64,000 bases of DNA from Caldilineaceae bacterium. GTDB taxonomy: Bacteria; Chloroflexota; Anaerolineae; Caldilineales; Caldilineaceae. Made by a program: the position numbers and the translations under genes. Of the stretch, positions 53,748-63,157 are shown one piece after another (position 1 is the stretch's first letter; each line of letters opens with the position of its first letter). A model generated the notes under the pieces. That model was not told the origin of the DNA. It worked only from the letters and a program-made list of their open reading frames with translations, and ran no database searches. The stretch covers positions 62,001 to 126,000 of the forward strand of contig JAPKMW010000016.1 in assembly GCA_026645575.1 (NCBI GenBank), read 5' to 3'.

Positions 53748-54311
53748 ATGGCAACCTTAGTTCGTTGGGATCCCTTTCGTGAGATGCTCGATCTGCGGCG
53801 ACGCATGGATCGTATGTTTGAATACAGCTTCCGCACCATGGACCAATGGGAAGGCGGCGAGCAACAATCGTCGCTGGCGCTGGATGTGAGCGAAGACCAG
53901 AATAACTATACGATCAAAGCCTCAATCCCCGGTGTCAACCCCGATGATGTGGAGATTACCATGAATAATGACATTCTCACCATTAGCGGCGAGAGCCGCC
54001 AGGAGAATGAACAGGAACAGGGTCAATGGCATCTGCGCGAGCGCCACTTTGGGCGCTTTAGCCGCAGCATCCGCCTGCCCAATGCCATTAGCAGTGAGAA
54101 TATTGAAGCTACTTGTGAAAATGGTGTTCTGATCATTCAATTGCCCAAAGCCGAAGAGACCAAACCCCGCCGCATTACGGTGCAGGGCGGTCAAAGCAAC
54201 GGCATGGGCAATGGCAGCAGTGAGAACGGCAGCAAGCAAGCTATTGACGGTCAAAACCAACCGGCTGACAATCAAGCGCAAACCACCAAAGCGCAAGGCG
54301 CAAATATCTAA
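53748..54311 (+). CDS. Hsp20-family small heat-shock protein
   Basis: A 187-residue small heat-shock protein. The alpha-crystallin domain spans about residues 45-145: LDVSEDQNNYTIKASIPGV, NNDILTISGESR, then RSIRLPNAISSENIEATCEN and NGVLIIQLPKAEE. The C-terminal 40 residues are Asn/Gln/Ser-rich and lack a clear I-x-I anchor, which is unusual. It holds unfolding proteins. ATG 53748 has AAGGAG upstream. Confidence 0.94.
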   Translation: MATLVRWDPFREMLDLRRRMDRMFEYSFRTMDQWEGGEQQSSLALDVSEDQNNYTIKASIPGVNPDDVEITMNNDILTISGESRQENEQEQGQWHLRERHFGRFSRSIRLPNAISSENIEATCENGVLIIQLPKAEETKPRRITVQGGQSNGMGNGSSENGSKQAIDGQNQPADNQAQTTKAQGANI

Positions 54312-54333
54312 ACAGGTGAGAGATTCGTAGAAT

Positions 54334-54388
54334 TTCGTGGGGTGGTTCGTGGGTTGAGCCTGTCGAAACCCACAAACCACCCCACGAA
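54334..54388. repeat. Inverted repeat with 11-nt loop GAGCCTGTCGA
   Basis: Arms 54334-54355 and 54367-54388 pair over 22 nt with one C/A mismatch. The loop GAGCCTGTCGA is the exact reverse complement of the loop at 344-354, and both are bounded by GTT and AAC, yet the outer stems are unrelated. It lies between convergent Hsp20 and DUF2267 genes. Confidence 0.9.
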
Positions 54389-54391
54389 CCA

Positions 54392-54781
54392 CTACACAAA
54401 GAGTTCGTTAAATTCTGCCGGCAACTCGCCCCGGACATGGTCAATGATCGCCGGTGAAACCGCACTTTGGATGACACCCATGACAGCATGGCTCTGACGG
54501 ATCGCCGCCGGATTGCCTACCTTCAAGCGCGCGCCAACCCGGTTATAAAACTCGGCCAGGTCAAATGTTTGGACATCGCGCCAGGTGTTCTCCGGTGGCT
54601 GGGTACTAAAGAGAAAATTTTTCATTTCCTTGGGTAACTGTGCTGCCAATTTATCACAAGAGGTGCGGTAAAGCCGTTCGCCCAAAACGCCCATTACGGT
54701 TTCGGTCAACGCTTCTGCTGCTGCCGGTGTTTCCACCTGGGCATGGGTCTGCACTTGTTCGATCAACTCACGATATTGCAT
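54392..54781 (-). CDS. DUF2267-family protein
   Basis: A 129-residue helical protein of the DUF2267 type: MQYRELIEQVQTHAQVETPA, EALTETVMGVLGERL, LAAQLPKEMKNFLFSTQP and FYNRVGARLKVGNPAAI. Function is unknown; such genes often sit beside Hsp20, phosphoribosyltransferase and other general-stress genes, as here. Start at 54781 with AAGGAGTAAGCT upstream. Confidence 0.88.
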   Translation of the reverse strand: MQYRELIEQVQTHAQVETPAAAEALTETVMGVLGERLYRTSCDKLAAQLPKEMKNFLFSTQPPENTWRDVQTFDLAEFYNRVGARLKVGNPAAIRQSHAVMGVIQSAVSPAIIDHVRGELPAEFNELFV

Positions 54782-55057
54782 AGCTTACTCCTTCCCTTGC
54801 TACAACTTTTTTTCTAACCTTTTTCCTAGCCATAGTCTACTCATCTGCACCAACAGCGTGATCAATCGCTGCACAAAACCGAGGTATAAAAGGCGTACTG
54901 CCTATCCTTCTCTCTGTCCTTCTGTCTGTACTTGCCTTATACCCTGACCTATATCTTACTCTATGGTTATTTTCGATTTTTCTGTTACCGTGAGAAGTAG
55001 ATGTGATATTTATCTGATGTTTTGCTTTGTGATTCGTCAATTGTTCAGGGATAGGGT

Positions 55058-55720
55058 ATGTTACTTTTTCAAGATCGCACTGATGCGGGGCAGCAATTAG
55101 CGCAAAAGCTCAATGAATACGCCGGACGCGCGGACGTGGTGGTACTGGCTTTGCCGCGTGGCGGTGTGCCGGTCGCCTATGAGGTGGCCCATGCGCTGCA
55201 AGCGCCGCTTGATGTTTTTCTAGTGCGTAAATTAGGTTTGCCTGGTCACGAGGAATTGGCCATGGGTGCGATTGCCTCCGGCGGTGTACGGATCTTGAAT
55301 CAAGAGGTGATCAACGCCATGCGCATCCCAGGTGATGTAATCGACGCCATCAGCCAACGGGAACAACAAGAACTGGCGCGCCAGGAGCAGCTTTACCGCA
55401 ATGACAACTCGACGCCCTCCTTGCAAGATCAAATTGCTATCCTGGTGGATGATGGTCTGGCAACCGGCGCCAGTATGGCCGCTGCTGTCACGGCCTTGCG
55501 CGCTCATGAACCGGAGGAAATCGTGGTGGCCGTGCCGATTGCAGATGCGGAAAGTTGTGAGCGTTTTGCACAGCGTGTTGACCGTATGATCTGCCTGGAA
55601 ACGCCCGCCCCCTTTTTTGGCGTCGGCCTCTGGTATGAAAACTTTACCCAGGTGCGGGATGAGGAAGTGCGTGACCTGCTCACCCGCGCCGCTGAACGCT
55701 TTACAAATCAGTCTTCATGA
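55058..55720 (+). CDS. Phosphoribosyltransferase-domain protein
   Basis: A 220-residue type I PRTase-fold protein with the PRPP loop QIAILVDDGLATGASM and an early ALPRGGVPVAYEVA segment. The class sits in stress clusters with Hsp20 and DUF2267 proteins, and its substrate is unknown. ATG 55058 follows GGGATAGGGT. The long leader 54782-55057 is pyrimidine-rich and shows no gene. Confidence 0.88.
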   Translation: MLLFQDRTDAGQQLAQKLNEYAGRADVVVLALPRGGVPVAYEVAHALQAPLDVFLVRKLGLPGHEELAMGAIASGGVRILNQEVINAMRIPGDVIDAISQREQQELARQEQLYRNDNSTPSLQDQIAILVDDGLATGASMAAAVTALRAHEPEEIVVAVPIADAESCERFAQRVDRMICLETPAPFFGVGLWYENFTQVRDEEVRDLLTRAAERFTNQSS

Positions 55721-55838
55721 ATAGGGACACCCATAACTATTCTGTTTTGCGTAAGTCCTAACAGAGTAGGGAACGGTGTAGAACGCAGGCCAGAAAGATG
55801 AACCTGGTAAGGCGTGACTAGCGAAGATAGGATGGCGT

Positions 55839-57140
55839 ATGCTGAAATTTGAAAGCGATATCGTAGTGCGACCACTCTGTAGGCGGCTGCTCATCGCCGC
55901 CCTCCTCATGGGCATGAGCTTGCCCATGACAGCCCTGGCGCAAAATTCTTGTCAAGAGACCGAAGTGGTGACCGCAGGCGATACGCTAACAGGGGTTGCC
56001 CAGCGGTGTAATATTACGCTTGATGCTTTACAACAAGCAAACCCCACGGTGGCGGGGCGCGCGTTGCAAGCCGGTGATCAACTGACGATCCCTACTGTCA
56101 TTGGCGCAGAGGCAACGTCAACCGCAGGGACAACCGTGGATGCGCCGGTCAACGGTTCCTACACTGTCCAACAGGGTGACTCACTCATTGTCATTGCCCG
56201 TCGGTTTAACATCAGCTATCGCGACTTGCTGGCAGCGAATCCATTTATTTATAATCCAAATTTGATCCGGCCAGGCTGGACATTGGCGATTCCTGGCGCT
56301 GGCCCTGTCCAACCTTCGGCACTGCCGGGGGAGGCATCCCAAGCTGATGCTACCCAGGCGACGTTGGCGGATGCACCACAGGATGATTCAGTGCAAGCGT
56401 TGGCTATGCAAGCGGATGCGCCGCCGGAAAGCGCTGCGCCAGCGCCGGTCGAACAGTCAGCCAACACCTCAGAGACAGCGGGGCTGGGCGTACAGGTGCA
56501 AGCCCGTGGTTTTTCGCCCAACGCGCCGGTAGAAGTTGCGCTGGAACGCACAGATGGCGACTATCTGATCACCACCACCATTCAGGCTAATGGGCAAGGG
56601 GCCGTGCAGCACACCATGCCGCTGCCGGCTGTTGCTGCGCCCGGTCAACCCTGGTTGCTGGTGTTGCGCGAACAGGGCGCTCCGACCGAGAGCTTGATCG
56701 ATGCCTTTACCGTCCCCGGCGAAGAAGCGACACAAGGCGGCACACCGGTTGACCTCTATCTGGTTGCGCTTGGCGCCGGTGGCGAGTTAGGGTCATTGAC
56801 CGGCTGTGATGGCGCGATTACTCCTATCGCACAGACGATTCGCCCCACTGTCTCGCCGATGACCGGTGCGCTACAAGCACTTTTGCAGATGAAAGAACGG
56901 CGCAATGGCGAGGCGGGGTTATACAACCCACTTTCCCAATCCACCCTGACCCTTGACCGAATCACCATTGCCAACGGACGCGCCGATGTGAATCTAACGG
57001 GTGATCTACAAACAAACGATGCTTGTGAGCAGGCGCGCATCCAAGCCCAGCTTGCGGCGACAGCGTTACAATTTCCAGCAGTGAACGAGGTGCAAATCTT
57101 GATCAACGGTCAACCACTGGCCGGCATTACGCGCAAATAA
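55839..57140 (+). CDS. Secreted protein with two LysM domains and a GerMN-like domain
   Basis: A 433-residue protein with a signal peptide (about residues 1-35, ending ALAQ). LysM 1 is at about 43-85 (VVTAGDTLTGVAQRCNITLD) and LysM 2 at about 105-150 (YTVQQGDSLIVIARRFNISY). A Gln/Ala-rich linker and an Ig-like part follow. The C-terminal domain (about 305-433), with RITIANGRADVNLTGDLQTN, matches GerMN-type folds. LysM binds peptidoglycan or chitin-like glycans, so this is a wall-attached protein. The next gene also has a LysM, probably the same operon. Confidence 0.85.
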   Translation: MLKFESDIVVRPLCRRLLIAALLMGMSLPMTALAQNSCQETEVVTAGDTLTGVAQRCNITLDALQQANPTVAGRALQAGDQLTIPTVIGAEATSTAGTTVDAPVNGSYTVQQGDSLIVIARRFNISYRDLLAANPFIYNPNLIRPGWTLAIPGAGPVQPSALPGEASQADATQATLADAPQDDSVQALAMQADAPPESAAPAPVEQSANTSETAGLGVQVQARGFSPNAPVEVALERTDGDYLITTTIQANGQGAVQHTMPLPAVAAPGQPWLLVLREQGAPTESLIDAFTVPGEEATQGGTPVDLYLVALGAGGELGSLTGCDGAITPIAQTIRPTVSPMTGALQALLQMKERRNGEAGLYNPLSQSTLTLDRITIANGRADVNLTGDLQTNDACEQARIQAQLAATALQFPAVNEVQILINGQPLAGITRK

Positions 57141-57185
57141 GTGGCTTCAGGCTGTGGAATGAACAGCGGACAGTAGGAGGGTGCT

Positions 57186-57581
57186 ATGAATAACGGTTGG
57201 CCCGGCTTTCTGGCGGTGATACTCTTTCTGATCCTGATTCTCCTCTTTCTCGCCTCGGCAGCTACCCCCGAAATCGCTGCCGAGCCACAGTTTTTCAACA
57301 ATAGCGGGGCCGTGCTAGCCATAACGCCGACGCCGAATCCCAACTTGATCGTGGCGCCCACAGCCCAACTCATGGTTCCCCTCTCTGTTGACAATGCAAC
57401 CCAGCCATTAACAATGCCGACCTTGCCGCCGGGATCTGCCGTTTATGTGATTCAGCCCGGTGATTGGCTGGGCGATATTGCCCGTCGTCACAACACAACC
57501 GTGCAGGCAATTCTGGCTGTCAACCCCCAACTCACCAACCCAGATACTATTTACCCCGGCGAGACTTTGGTTTTGCCCTAG
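57186..57581 (+). CDS. Small membrane-anchored LysM protein
   Basis: A 131-residue protein: one N-terminal membrane span (about residues 8-25, AVILFLILILLFLASAA), a Thr/Pro-containing stretch, then one LysM at about 85-131 (YVIQPGDWLGDIARRHNTTV). ATG 57186 has AGGAGGGT upstream. It probably links the membrane to cell-wall glycan. It follows the larger LysM gene by 45 bases. Confidence 0.87.
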   Translation: MNNGWPGFLAVILFLILILLFLASAATPEIAAEPQFFNNSGAVLAITPTPNPNLIVAPTAQLMVPLSVDNATQPLTMPTLPPGSAVYVIQPGDWLGDIARRHNTTVQAILAVNPQLTNPDTIYPGETLVLP

Positions 57582-57600
57582 CCGGGCACCTACCAAGCCC

Positions 57601-57657
57601 GCTCAAAGCCAGTCCGTGACTGGCAGCCCAGTCGCCAGTCACGGACTGGCTTTGAGC
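57601..57657. repeat. Perfect 23-bp inverted repeat with GTCACGGAC core
   Basis: Arms 57601-57623 and 57635-57657 pair perfectly around an 11-nt loop. The arms contain the nested mini-palindrome CCAGTCACGGACTGG. It lies between the LysM gene (+) and the efflux adaptor gene (-), which converge. Confidence 0.95.
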
Positions 57658-57682
57658 TTAGTAGTTACCTAGCAGGTGGCAA

Positions 57683-58978
57683 CTATTCTATGGCCTGAAT
57701 GTCCACCTGGGCGCTCATGCCCCAGCGCAGCCTTGGCGGTTGGGTGTCCAACTGGATCGTCACCGGGTAGACGACATCACCGCCGATAATGGTGGCTTGT
57801 GCGGCAATGCGTGTCACCGTGCCCGCAAACTCATCACCCAACGCTTCGATGAACACTGTCGCCGCCTGCCCCACCTGCACACGGCTGACATCACGTTCGC
57901 TCAGATCGGTGGTCGTCACTTCGAGGTGGTTCAGATCCGCCAGGGTCAAGACTGCCTGCCCCGGTTGCACCATCTCACCGATACTGACACCCATCGTTGT
58001 CACCGTACCGGCAAAGGGTGCGTGCAAAGTCATCGTTGCCAGGGTCGCCTCGGCGCGATGGAGAGCGGCTTCCGCACTCGCAACCGTCGCCGAAGCGGCG
58101 GCGATGGTTTCATCACGGGCCGCGGCGGTCAAGAGATCCAGCGTGGCTTGCGCGCTGCGCACCTGGGCTTCGGCAGCGGCGATTTGGCTGGGGCTGCCGG
58201 GGGTTAATAGTTGCGCCAGGGTCGCCTGGGCTTGTTGGAGTTGCGCGCGTGCTGCCGCCGCCTGATCCGCCGCCGGCCCGGCAAAGAGTGCGTCGTATCG
58301 GGCCTGGGCCGCTTCATAGTTGTTGGTCGCCTCCTGCAATTGGCGACTTTCGGGGCGAGCGCCAATATCGTTGGCCCAGGAAACTTTATTATAGGCCGAC
58401 TGCGCCTGTTGCAACGCCGCCTTGGCATTCGAGAGGGTGGCCAGCGCCGCAATCCGTTCCTCTTCCTGTGGCCCGGCAGATAATTGTTGGAGTGCGGCCT
58501 GGGCGGCAGTGACAGCCGCGCGGGCGGCATCAATCTCTTCTGGGCGCGCCGGTTCGGTCAATGCGGCCAGTTGCGCCTCGGTCGCCGCCAGATCGGCCTG
58601 CGCTCGTTCAATCTCCTGGGGGTGCGGGCCGGCGACGACTGCCGCCAATTGTGCCTGGGCCTGAAAAAGCATCGCCTGCGCTTGGGCCACTGCTGCCTGA
58701 GCGTCGGCGCTCTCTAGCGCCACCAAAGGCGCGTCCGCCGCAACAGCATCGCCGACTACCGCATCAATCGTTTGCACGCGTCCAGCCGCCGGGAAACTCA
58801 ACACGGCCTTCTGGCTCGGCGCGACTTCCCCGGATGCCGTCACACTGCCGCCCAGCGCCCCATTGTCAACCCTTGGCGCTGCGGTCACAACCGGGGTTGG
58901 CGTGGGCGTCGGCTGCCGCGCACAAGCCGTCACCAACAACAGCACCACCAGGCCACGCCACCAGTGATGGACACGCAT
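57683..58978 (-). CDS. HlyD/MacA-type periplasmic adaptor lipoprotein
   Basis: A 431-residue adaptor. It has a lipoprotein signal (LVVLLLVTACARQ). A first biotinyl-lipoyl half lies near residues 60-100 and a long Ala/Gln-rich coiled-coil hairpin at about 105-310. The second lipoyl half (ATMTLHAPFAGTVTTMGVSI) and a beta-barrel part (VGQAATVFIEALGDEFAGTV) follow. It links the ABC transporter encoded upstream to substrate in the envelope. It is the last gene of the TetR-controlled operon on the - strand. Confidence 0.9.
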   Translation of the reverse strand: MRVHHWWRGLVVLLLVTACARQPTPTPTPVVTAAPRVDNGALGGSVTASGEVAPSQKAVLSFPAAGRVQTIDAVVGDAVAADAPLVALESADAQAAVAQAQAMLFQAQAQLAAVVAGPHPQEIERAQADLAATEAQLAALTEPARPEEIDAARAAVTAAQAALQQLSAGPQEEERIAALATLSNAKAALQQAQSAYNKVSWANDIGARPESRQLQEATNNYEAAQARYDALFAGPAADQAAAARAQLQQAQATLAQLLTPGSPSQIAAAEAQVRSAQATLDLLTAAARDETIAAASATVASAEAALHRAEATLATMTLHAPFAGTVTTMGVSIGEMVQPGQAVLTLADLNHLEVTTTDLSERDVSRVQVGQAATVFIEALGDEFAGTVTRIAAQATIIGGDVVYPVTIQLDTQPPRLRWGMSAQVDIQAIE

Positions 58979-59010
58979 GAACTCGCTCCTTGTTTATCAT
59001 CAGGAGAGTA

Positions 59011-59048
59011 AGAGATTGAGAGATTCCATTACTAATCTCTCAATCTCT
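59011..59048. repeat. Perfect 15-bp inverted repeat within the efflux operon
   Basis: AGAGATTGAGAGATT (59011-59025), an 8-nt loop, and its complement (59034-59048). It abuts the stop codon of the ATPase gene and lies before the adaptor start, where it could limit transcript decay between the two genes. Confidence 0.9.
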
Positions 59049-59743
59049 CAATTTCTACCAACACCAATCCCATCCTCCACAATCTTCCCGTCGCGCATGA
59101 TCACCTTGCGCCGAGCAAAGGCCATCACGCGCGGGTCATGGGTGGCAAAGATGAAGGCCGTGCCGGTCTCCTGGTTGAGCCGTTGCATGATCGCCATCGC
59201 CTGTTCACCGTTGGCGGTGTCGAGGTTCGCGGTCGGCTCGTCAGCCAGCACCAGCAAGGGCTTGGGCGCCAAGGCACGGGCAATGGCGACACGCTGTTGT
59301 TGTCCGCCGCTCATCTGGTCAGGACGATGGTTGGCGCGATCAGCCAGACCGACGGCATCCAACATCGTCATCACCCGCTGACGCCGCTCTTTGGCGCCGA
59401 CGCCACTGAGCAACAGTGGCAGTTCGACATTTTCATACGCATTCAAAACCGGCACCAGGGCAAAAAACTGGAAGATAAAGCCAATTTCGTCGCGGCGCAG
59501 GTCGGCCCGTTGATTGGCCGTCAGTTGAGTCACATCCTGCCCGTTGATCTTCACGGCGCCACTGTTGGGTTTGTCGAGACAGCCCAGCAATTGGAGCAGC
59601 GTCGTCTTGCCGGAGCCAGAGGGGCCGGTGAGGGCCGTAAATTCGCCCGGCTCAATCGTGAGGTTGACGCCATCCAGCGCTCGCGTTTCCACTTCGCCGA
59701 TCGTATAAAGTTTGGTTGCATTTTCAACCTGAATCAGTGCCAT
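59048..59743 (-). CDS. ABC transporter ATPase (MacB/LolD type)
   Basis: A 231-residue ATPase: Walker A at residues 40-47 (GPSGSGKT), Q-loop [20 protein letters not shown], signature [15 protein letters not shown], Walker [14 protein letters not shown] and switch His in FATHDPRV. The sequence type is that of lipoprotein-release and macrolide-export ABC systems whose permeases have a MacB/FtsX fold. The start at 59743 has AAAGGAGT upstream; the in-frame 59779 start is not supported. Confidence 0.95.
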   Translation of the reverse strand: MALIQVENATKLYTIGEVETRALDGVNLTIEPGEFTALTGPSGSGKTTLLQLLGCLDKPNSGAVKINGQDVTQLTANQRADLRRDEIGFIFQFFALVPVLNAYENVELPLLLSGVGAKERRQRVMTMLDAVGLADRANHRPDQMSGGQQQRVAIARALAPKPLLVLADEPTANLDTANGEQAMAIMQRLNQETGTAFIFATHDPRVMAFARRKVIMRDGKIVEDGIGVGRN

Positions 59744-59774
59744 AACCAACTCCTTTAGGAAGGTGACACAGAGA

Positions 59775-59832
59775 GGCACAGAGAGGCCACGGAGTTGCGC
59801 AGAGAAGAATTTTCTCTGTGGCTCTCTGTGCC
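59775..59832. repeat. Imperfect inverted repeat of GGCACAGAGAG words
   Basis: Left arm 59775-59790 and right arm 59818-59832 pair with one bulged base. The surrounding bases (to about 59860) add more CGCAGAG and CTTTGCG words, as in the 47658-47726 repeat. It lies between the permease and ATPase genes of one operon. Confidence 0.75.
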
Positions 59833-59862
59833 TCCTTTGCGCCCTCTGCGTCCCTTTGTTTT

Positions 59863-61089
59863 CTAAGCAGAACGCAACGCATCAACCGGCTCTAGGCGGG
59901 CGGCGAACCAGGCGGGATAGAGTGATGCGACTACAATAATCACCAATGTCCAGATGGACAGCGCCGCAAAGGTGCTGGGGACAAAGCGGGCATAGAGTAC
60001 GGTGCTAATGGCAATACCGTTGGCCGCCGCACCGATGTCCCCGATGGGAATGCCGGCGGTTGCCAGATAGGCCACGCCCGCGCAGCCAATGCCAATGCCT
60101 ACGACAATCCCAGCCAGTCCCAAAATGGTCGCTTCGAGCAGAAACATCAGGCGAATCTGCCCGCGCTTCATGCCCAGCGCCGCTAGGATGCCCATTTCCC
60201 TAATCCGTTCAAAGACCGCCATGAGCAGGGTGTTGGCAATGATCACGGCGACGATCAGGATGACAATGCCATCCAAAATTACGTAAAAACCCATACCGGT
60301 CTCCATCATTTGGATAAACACGGCATTGAGATCACGCCAGGTAAGCGCCTTGATGGTCGGCGACGCCAGGGCCGCACCCACGCTGTCGGCGTCGTCCTGC
60401 TGATGCAACAACATCATAATTGCACTGGCGCGCCCCCCGGTGCGGGTAAAGGCTTGCGCCTTAGAAAGCGGCATAAAGAGGGCGCTGTCATCGTAGCTGG
60501 GAATGCCGGTGTTAAAGAGGCCGCGGATGGTAAAGATGCCCTCTTCCGGTGCGCCATCGGCGTTGACCACCGTCAAACTCACCTTCTGATCAACGCCAAC
60601 GCCCAGGCTATCAGCCAGGTGGCGCCCGATGAGAATCCCGTTCCGATCATCGGCGCTCAGAAAAGTACCGGCGACCATGCCGCTCTGAATCGGCGCATAG
60701 AGGGCCGAGGTGGTGTCAATGCCATAGAGGCGTACACCGCTCGACTCATTTGCCGTGTTAAGAATCCCCGCCGCCCAGAGGACCGGCGCCGCCGCCTGCA
60801 CCGCCGGTAAGGCGCGTGCGTGCGCAACAGTTTCATCCGGGTTGTCGAGCAAGTCTTTCCATTGCAGACTCACCTTCTCCTCGGTATAGGTTGGGGTGCG
60901 TAACTGGAGATGCCCCGTCTGCAAGCGAATGCTGTTTTGCAGCGAATCTTCCATCACCCCGGCAATATAGCCATTCAACACAATCAACAGCGCCAACCCC
61001 AACGCCACCGCCAGCCCCGTAAAGAACGACCGCCGCCGGTTACGCAACAGGTCGCGATACGCAATAATCCACAACTTTCCCAAAGCCAT
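59863..61089 (-). CDS. ABC transporter permease (MacB/FtsX type), second
   Basis: A 408-residue permease: an N-terminal span ([18 protein letters not shown]), a large extracytoplasmic MacB-core domain (about residues 45-260) and three C-terminal spans with [20 protein letters not shown]. It pairs with the permease at 61155 as a heterodimer. The start at 61089 has GGAGGAGAG upstream; the longer frame runs through repeat-like intergenic bases. Confidence 0.92.
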   Translation of the reverse strand: MALGKLWIIAYRDLLRNRRRSFFTGLAVALGLALLIVLNGYIAGVMEDSLQNSIRLQTGHLQLRTPTYTEEKVSLQWKDLLDNPDETVAHARALPAVQAAAPVLWAAGILNTANESSGVRLYGIDTTSALYAPIQSGMVAGTFLSADDRNGILIGRHLADSLGVGVDQKVSLTVVNADGAPEEGIFTIRGLFNTGIPSYDDSALFMPLSKAQAFTRTGGRASAIMMLLHQQDDADSVGAALASPTIKALTWRDLNAVFIQMMETGMGFYVILDGIVILIVAVIIANTLLMAVFERIREMGILAALGMKRGQIRLMFLLEATILGLAGIVVGIGIGCAGVAYLATAGIPIGDIGAAANGIAISTVLYARFVPSTFAALSIWTLVIIVVASLYPAWFAARLEPVDALRSA

Positions 61090-61154
61090 CTTTACTCTCC
61101 TCCCACCATAGGAACAATTAATCGTTCGCCATTGACAATTAATTATTCGGCAGT

Positions 61155-62384
61155 TTACACATAATGCAGCGCCGCCGCCGGTTCTTTCCGCGCCGCCTGC
61201 CACGCCGGATAGAGCGAAGCCAAAATCGCCACAAGCGTCACCGTTATGCCGCGGCTCACGGCATCGCCCACGGTCAACGCTGGATAGAGCCGCGTCCCCA
61301 TGAGCGCCGTCGCTTCCCCCATGCCCTGGGCAAAGGAAAAATCAAAGCCCACCTGGCCCATGGCGGCAATTGTCAACCCGCCCAGCAGACAACCGACCAC
61401 CGAACCAACCAGGCCAATCAGCGCCCCTTCGAGCAGGAAGAGGGTGACCAGTTGCCGCCGTTTCATGCCCAGCGCTGCCAAGACTCCCATCTCGCGCGTC
61501 CGTTCAAAGACGGCCATGAGCAGCAGGTTGAGAATGCCAATGCTGGCAATCATCACGACGATCAGACCGACGATCCCCGTAAATGCCTTTTTGGTATCCA
61601 TCGTCTGGCGAATCTCCGGTTTGAGCGTCTCCCAGGTGTCCACTTCGTAGCCGGGCAGCGCGGCTTGCAACGCCGTCAGGACTGTGCCATTCTGGCCCAC
61701 ATTTTGCAGCGAGACCGCGACTTCGGTCACTTGGTTGCGCAGGTTATAGAGACTCTGTGCCTCCGGCAGGGTGATAAAGACCGTGCCTTTTTCGGCGTCG
61801 GGCATATTAAGATCATAGATGCCGACCACCGTCATGGTGCGCTGACGCATGGTCTCATTCTTGCGCCGCCCCACCAGCGTGACCCGGTCGCCGGCATTCA
61901 CCTGGAGCAAGCGCGCCAATCCCTGGCCAATGACCACAGCGTCGCCATCGGCCGGTTGCAGAAAACGTCCGGCGGCGATATGTTCAGCTTGGATACTCAG
62001 GGGCGCTTCAATGTCCGGTTCAATGCCAGTGATGGCGACGGGAAATGCGCCTTCGCGGCTGCTAATCAGGCCGCCGGTGTTGATCCGTTTGGCCGCCGTC
62101 ACTACTTGTGGTTGTGCCTGCGCTGCCGCCACCACGGCGTCCGCATCGGCCAGGGGTAGCAAGGGCAGACGGTTGATTTTGGCCCGAAAGCCGGGGCTAT
62201 GCACCTGGATATTGCCGCCATAGAGCCGCACGGCATTGCCAAAGATCGCCTGGTCCGAGCCTTTGATGAGACCATCGATCAATAGCAACAAGAAGAGACC
62301 CAGGACAATGGCAACCAACGCAATCGCCGTGCGTCGCCAGTTGCGCCAGACATTGCGCCAGGCCAGTTTGAGATAGTTCCCCAT
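61155..62384 (-). CDS. ABC transporter permease (MacB/FtsX type), first
   Basis: A 409-residue permease with the same layout: an opening span ([19 protein letters not shown]), a periplasmic-type core (about residues 50-270) and three C-terminal spans including [20 protein letters not shown]. It is clearly paralogous to its neighbour. The start at 62384 has GGGGGAAAC upstream. It is the first structural gene after the TetR gene. Confidence 0.92.
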   Translation of the reverse strand: MGNYLKLAWRNVWRNWRRTAIALVAIVLGLFLLLLIDGLIKGSDQAIFGNAVRLYGGNIQVHSPGFRAKINRLPLLPLADADAVVAAAQAQPQVVTAAKRINTGGLISSREGAFPVAITGIEPDIEAPLSIQAEHIAAGRFLQPADGDAVVIGQGLARLLQVNAGDRVTLVGRRKNETMRQRTMTVVGIYDLNMPDAEKGTVFITLPEAQSLYNLRNQVTEVAVSLQNVGQNGTVLTALQAALPGYEVDTWETLKPEIRQTMDTKKAFTGIVGLIVVMIASIGILNLLLMAVFERTREMGVLAALGMKRRQLVTLFLLEGALIGLVGSVVGCLLGGLTIAAMGQVGFDFSFAQGMGEATALMGTRLYPALTVGDAVSRGITVTLVAILASLYPAWQAARKEPAAALHYV

Positions 62385-62397
62385 GTTGTTTCCCCCT

Positions 62398-63069
62398 TCA
62401 CTCCAGCCAACGTTTGATCAACTCGATGTCGAACAACTGGAAGGCCCCCGGAGCTGCTCCCAACAAGCGTTCGATTGCTTGCTGATAGGCCAGCACCTTC
62501 CGTTCCAAACCGGCAACGGCATCCACGGGAGGCTGAAGAATCAGCAGCGCGATTTCCTCGGATAAACTTTGGAGGGTTTTGAAGATAATTTCTGCTGTTT
62601 CCCGGGCAAAGGCGGTGGCAAAAACTCCTTCTTGGACCCCTTGTTCAATAATTTGCGCCCAGACCGGCACAATCTGCGCCGCCCCTGCCACAACCAACGT
62701 GTGGCGCAGGCGCAGATTCTCCGCCTGATAAAAGGCGCTCAAAACCTGCAACAAGACAGCTTTGTGTTCAAATTTCCATTGGTGTGCTTGGACAAACACC
62801 TGTTCCAATTTCTGACAAGCGGTTAACGTTGGGTCGGTAGCAATGTGATTGATCAACTGCATCACCTGCCCACTCATGCGCTCGACCAACGCCGCCAAGA
62901 GCGCCTCTTTGGACGCAAAATAGTGATAGAAGGTGCCTTTAGCTATGCCGACTGCGCCGAGAATCTCCTGAATGGACGTCTGCTCATAGCCTTTTTGATA
63001 GAAAAGCTGCTGTGCAACGTCGAGAATCTCATTGCGCCGGACATCATATTCCTTGACAATGCGCGCCAC
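62398..63069 (-). CDS. TetR/AcrR-family transcriptional regulator of the efflux operon
   Basis: A 223-residue repressor starting at GTG 63069. This start is set by GGAAGGAG (63078-63085) 8 bases upstream and by the family-typical opening [16 protein letters not shown]. The N-terminal helix-turn-helix is [20 protein letters not shown], and the C-terminal ligand domain spans about residues 80-223. It is the first gene of an operon with two permeases, an ATPase and an adaptor, and a 17-bp palindrome lies just past its promoter, so autoregulation with release by the exported compound is likely. Confidence 0.92.
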   Translation of the reverse strand: MARIVKEYDVRRNEILDVAQQLFYQKGYEQTSIQEILGAVGIAKGTFYHYFASKEALLAALVERMSGQVMQLINHIATDPTLTACQKLEQVFVQAHQWKFEHKAVLLQVLSAFYQAENLRLRHTLVVAGAAQIVPVWAQIIEQGVQEGVFATAFARETAEIIFKTLQSLSEEIALLILQPPVDAVAGLERKVLAYQQAIERLLGAAPGAFQLFDIELIKRWLE

Positions 63070-63103
63070 TATCATGACTCCTTCCATGATTTCTTGTTTG
63101 CAG

Positions 63104-63120
63104 ACCGACCGTCGGTCGGT
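63104..63120. promoter_or_regulatory. TetR-type operator
   Basis: A palindrome of 17 bases, ACCGACCGTCGGTCGGT, perfect around the centre T at 63112. It covers about +2 to +18 of the transcript from the promoter at 63129-63157, so a bound dimer would block RNA polymerase. Confidence 0.88.
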
Positions 63121-63128
63121 ATAAAAGT

Positions 63129-63157
63129 AGCATACGCCTAGAATCAATGGCTGTCAA
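63129..63157 (-). promoter_or_regulatory. Promoter of the TetR-efflux operon
   Basis: Read on the - strand: TTGACA (63157-63152), a 17-nt spacer and TATGCT (63134-63129). Transcription would start near 63122, at the edge of the operator. It is nearly consensus, so the operon should be strong when derepressed. Confidence 0.85.

Noticed and set aside
57683..63069. LolCDE lipoprotein-release system
   Set aside because: The ATPase and permeases look alike, but the HlyD-type adaptor and TetR control point to an export pump of the MacAB kind.
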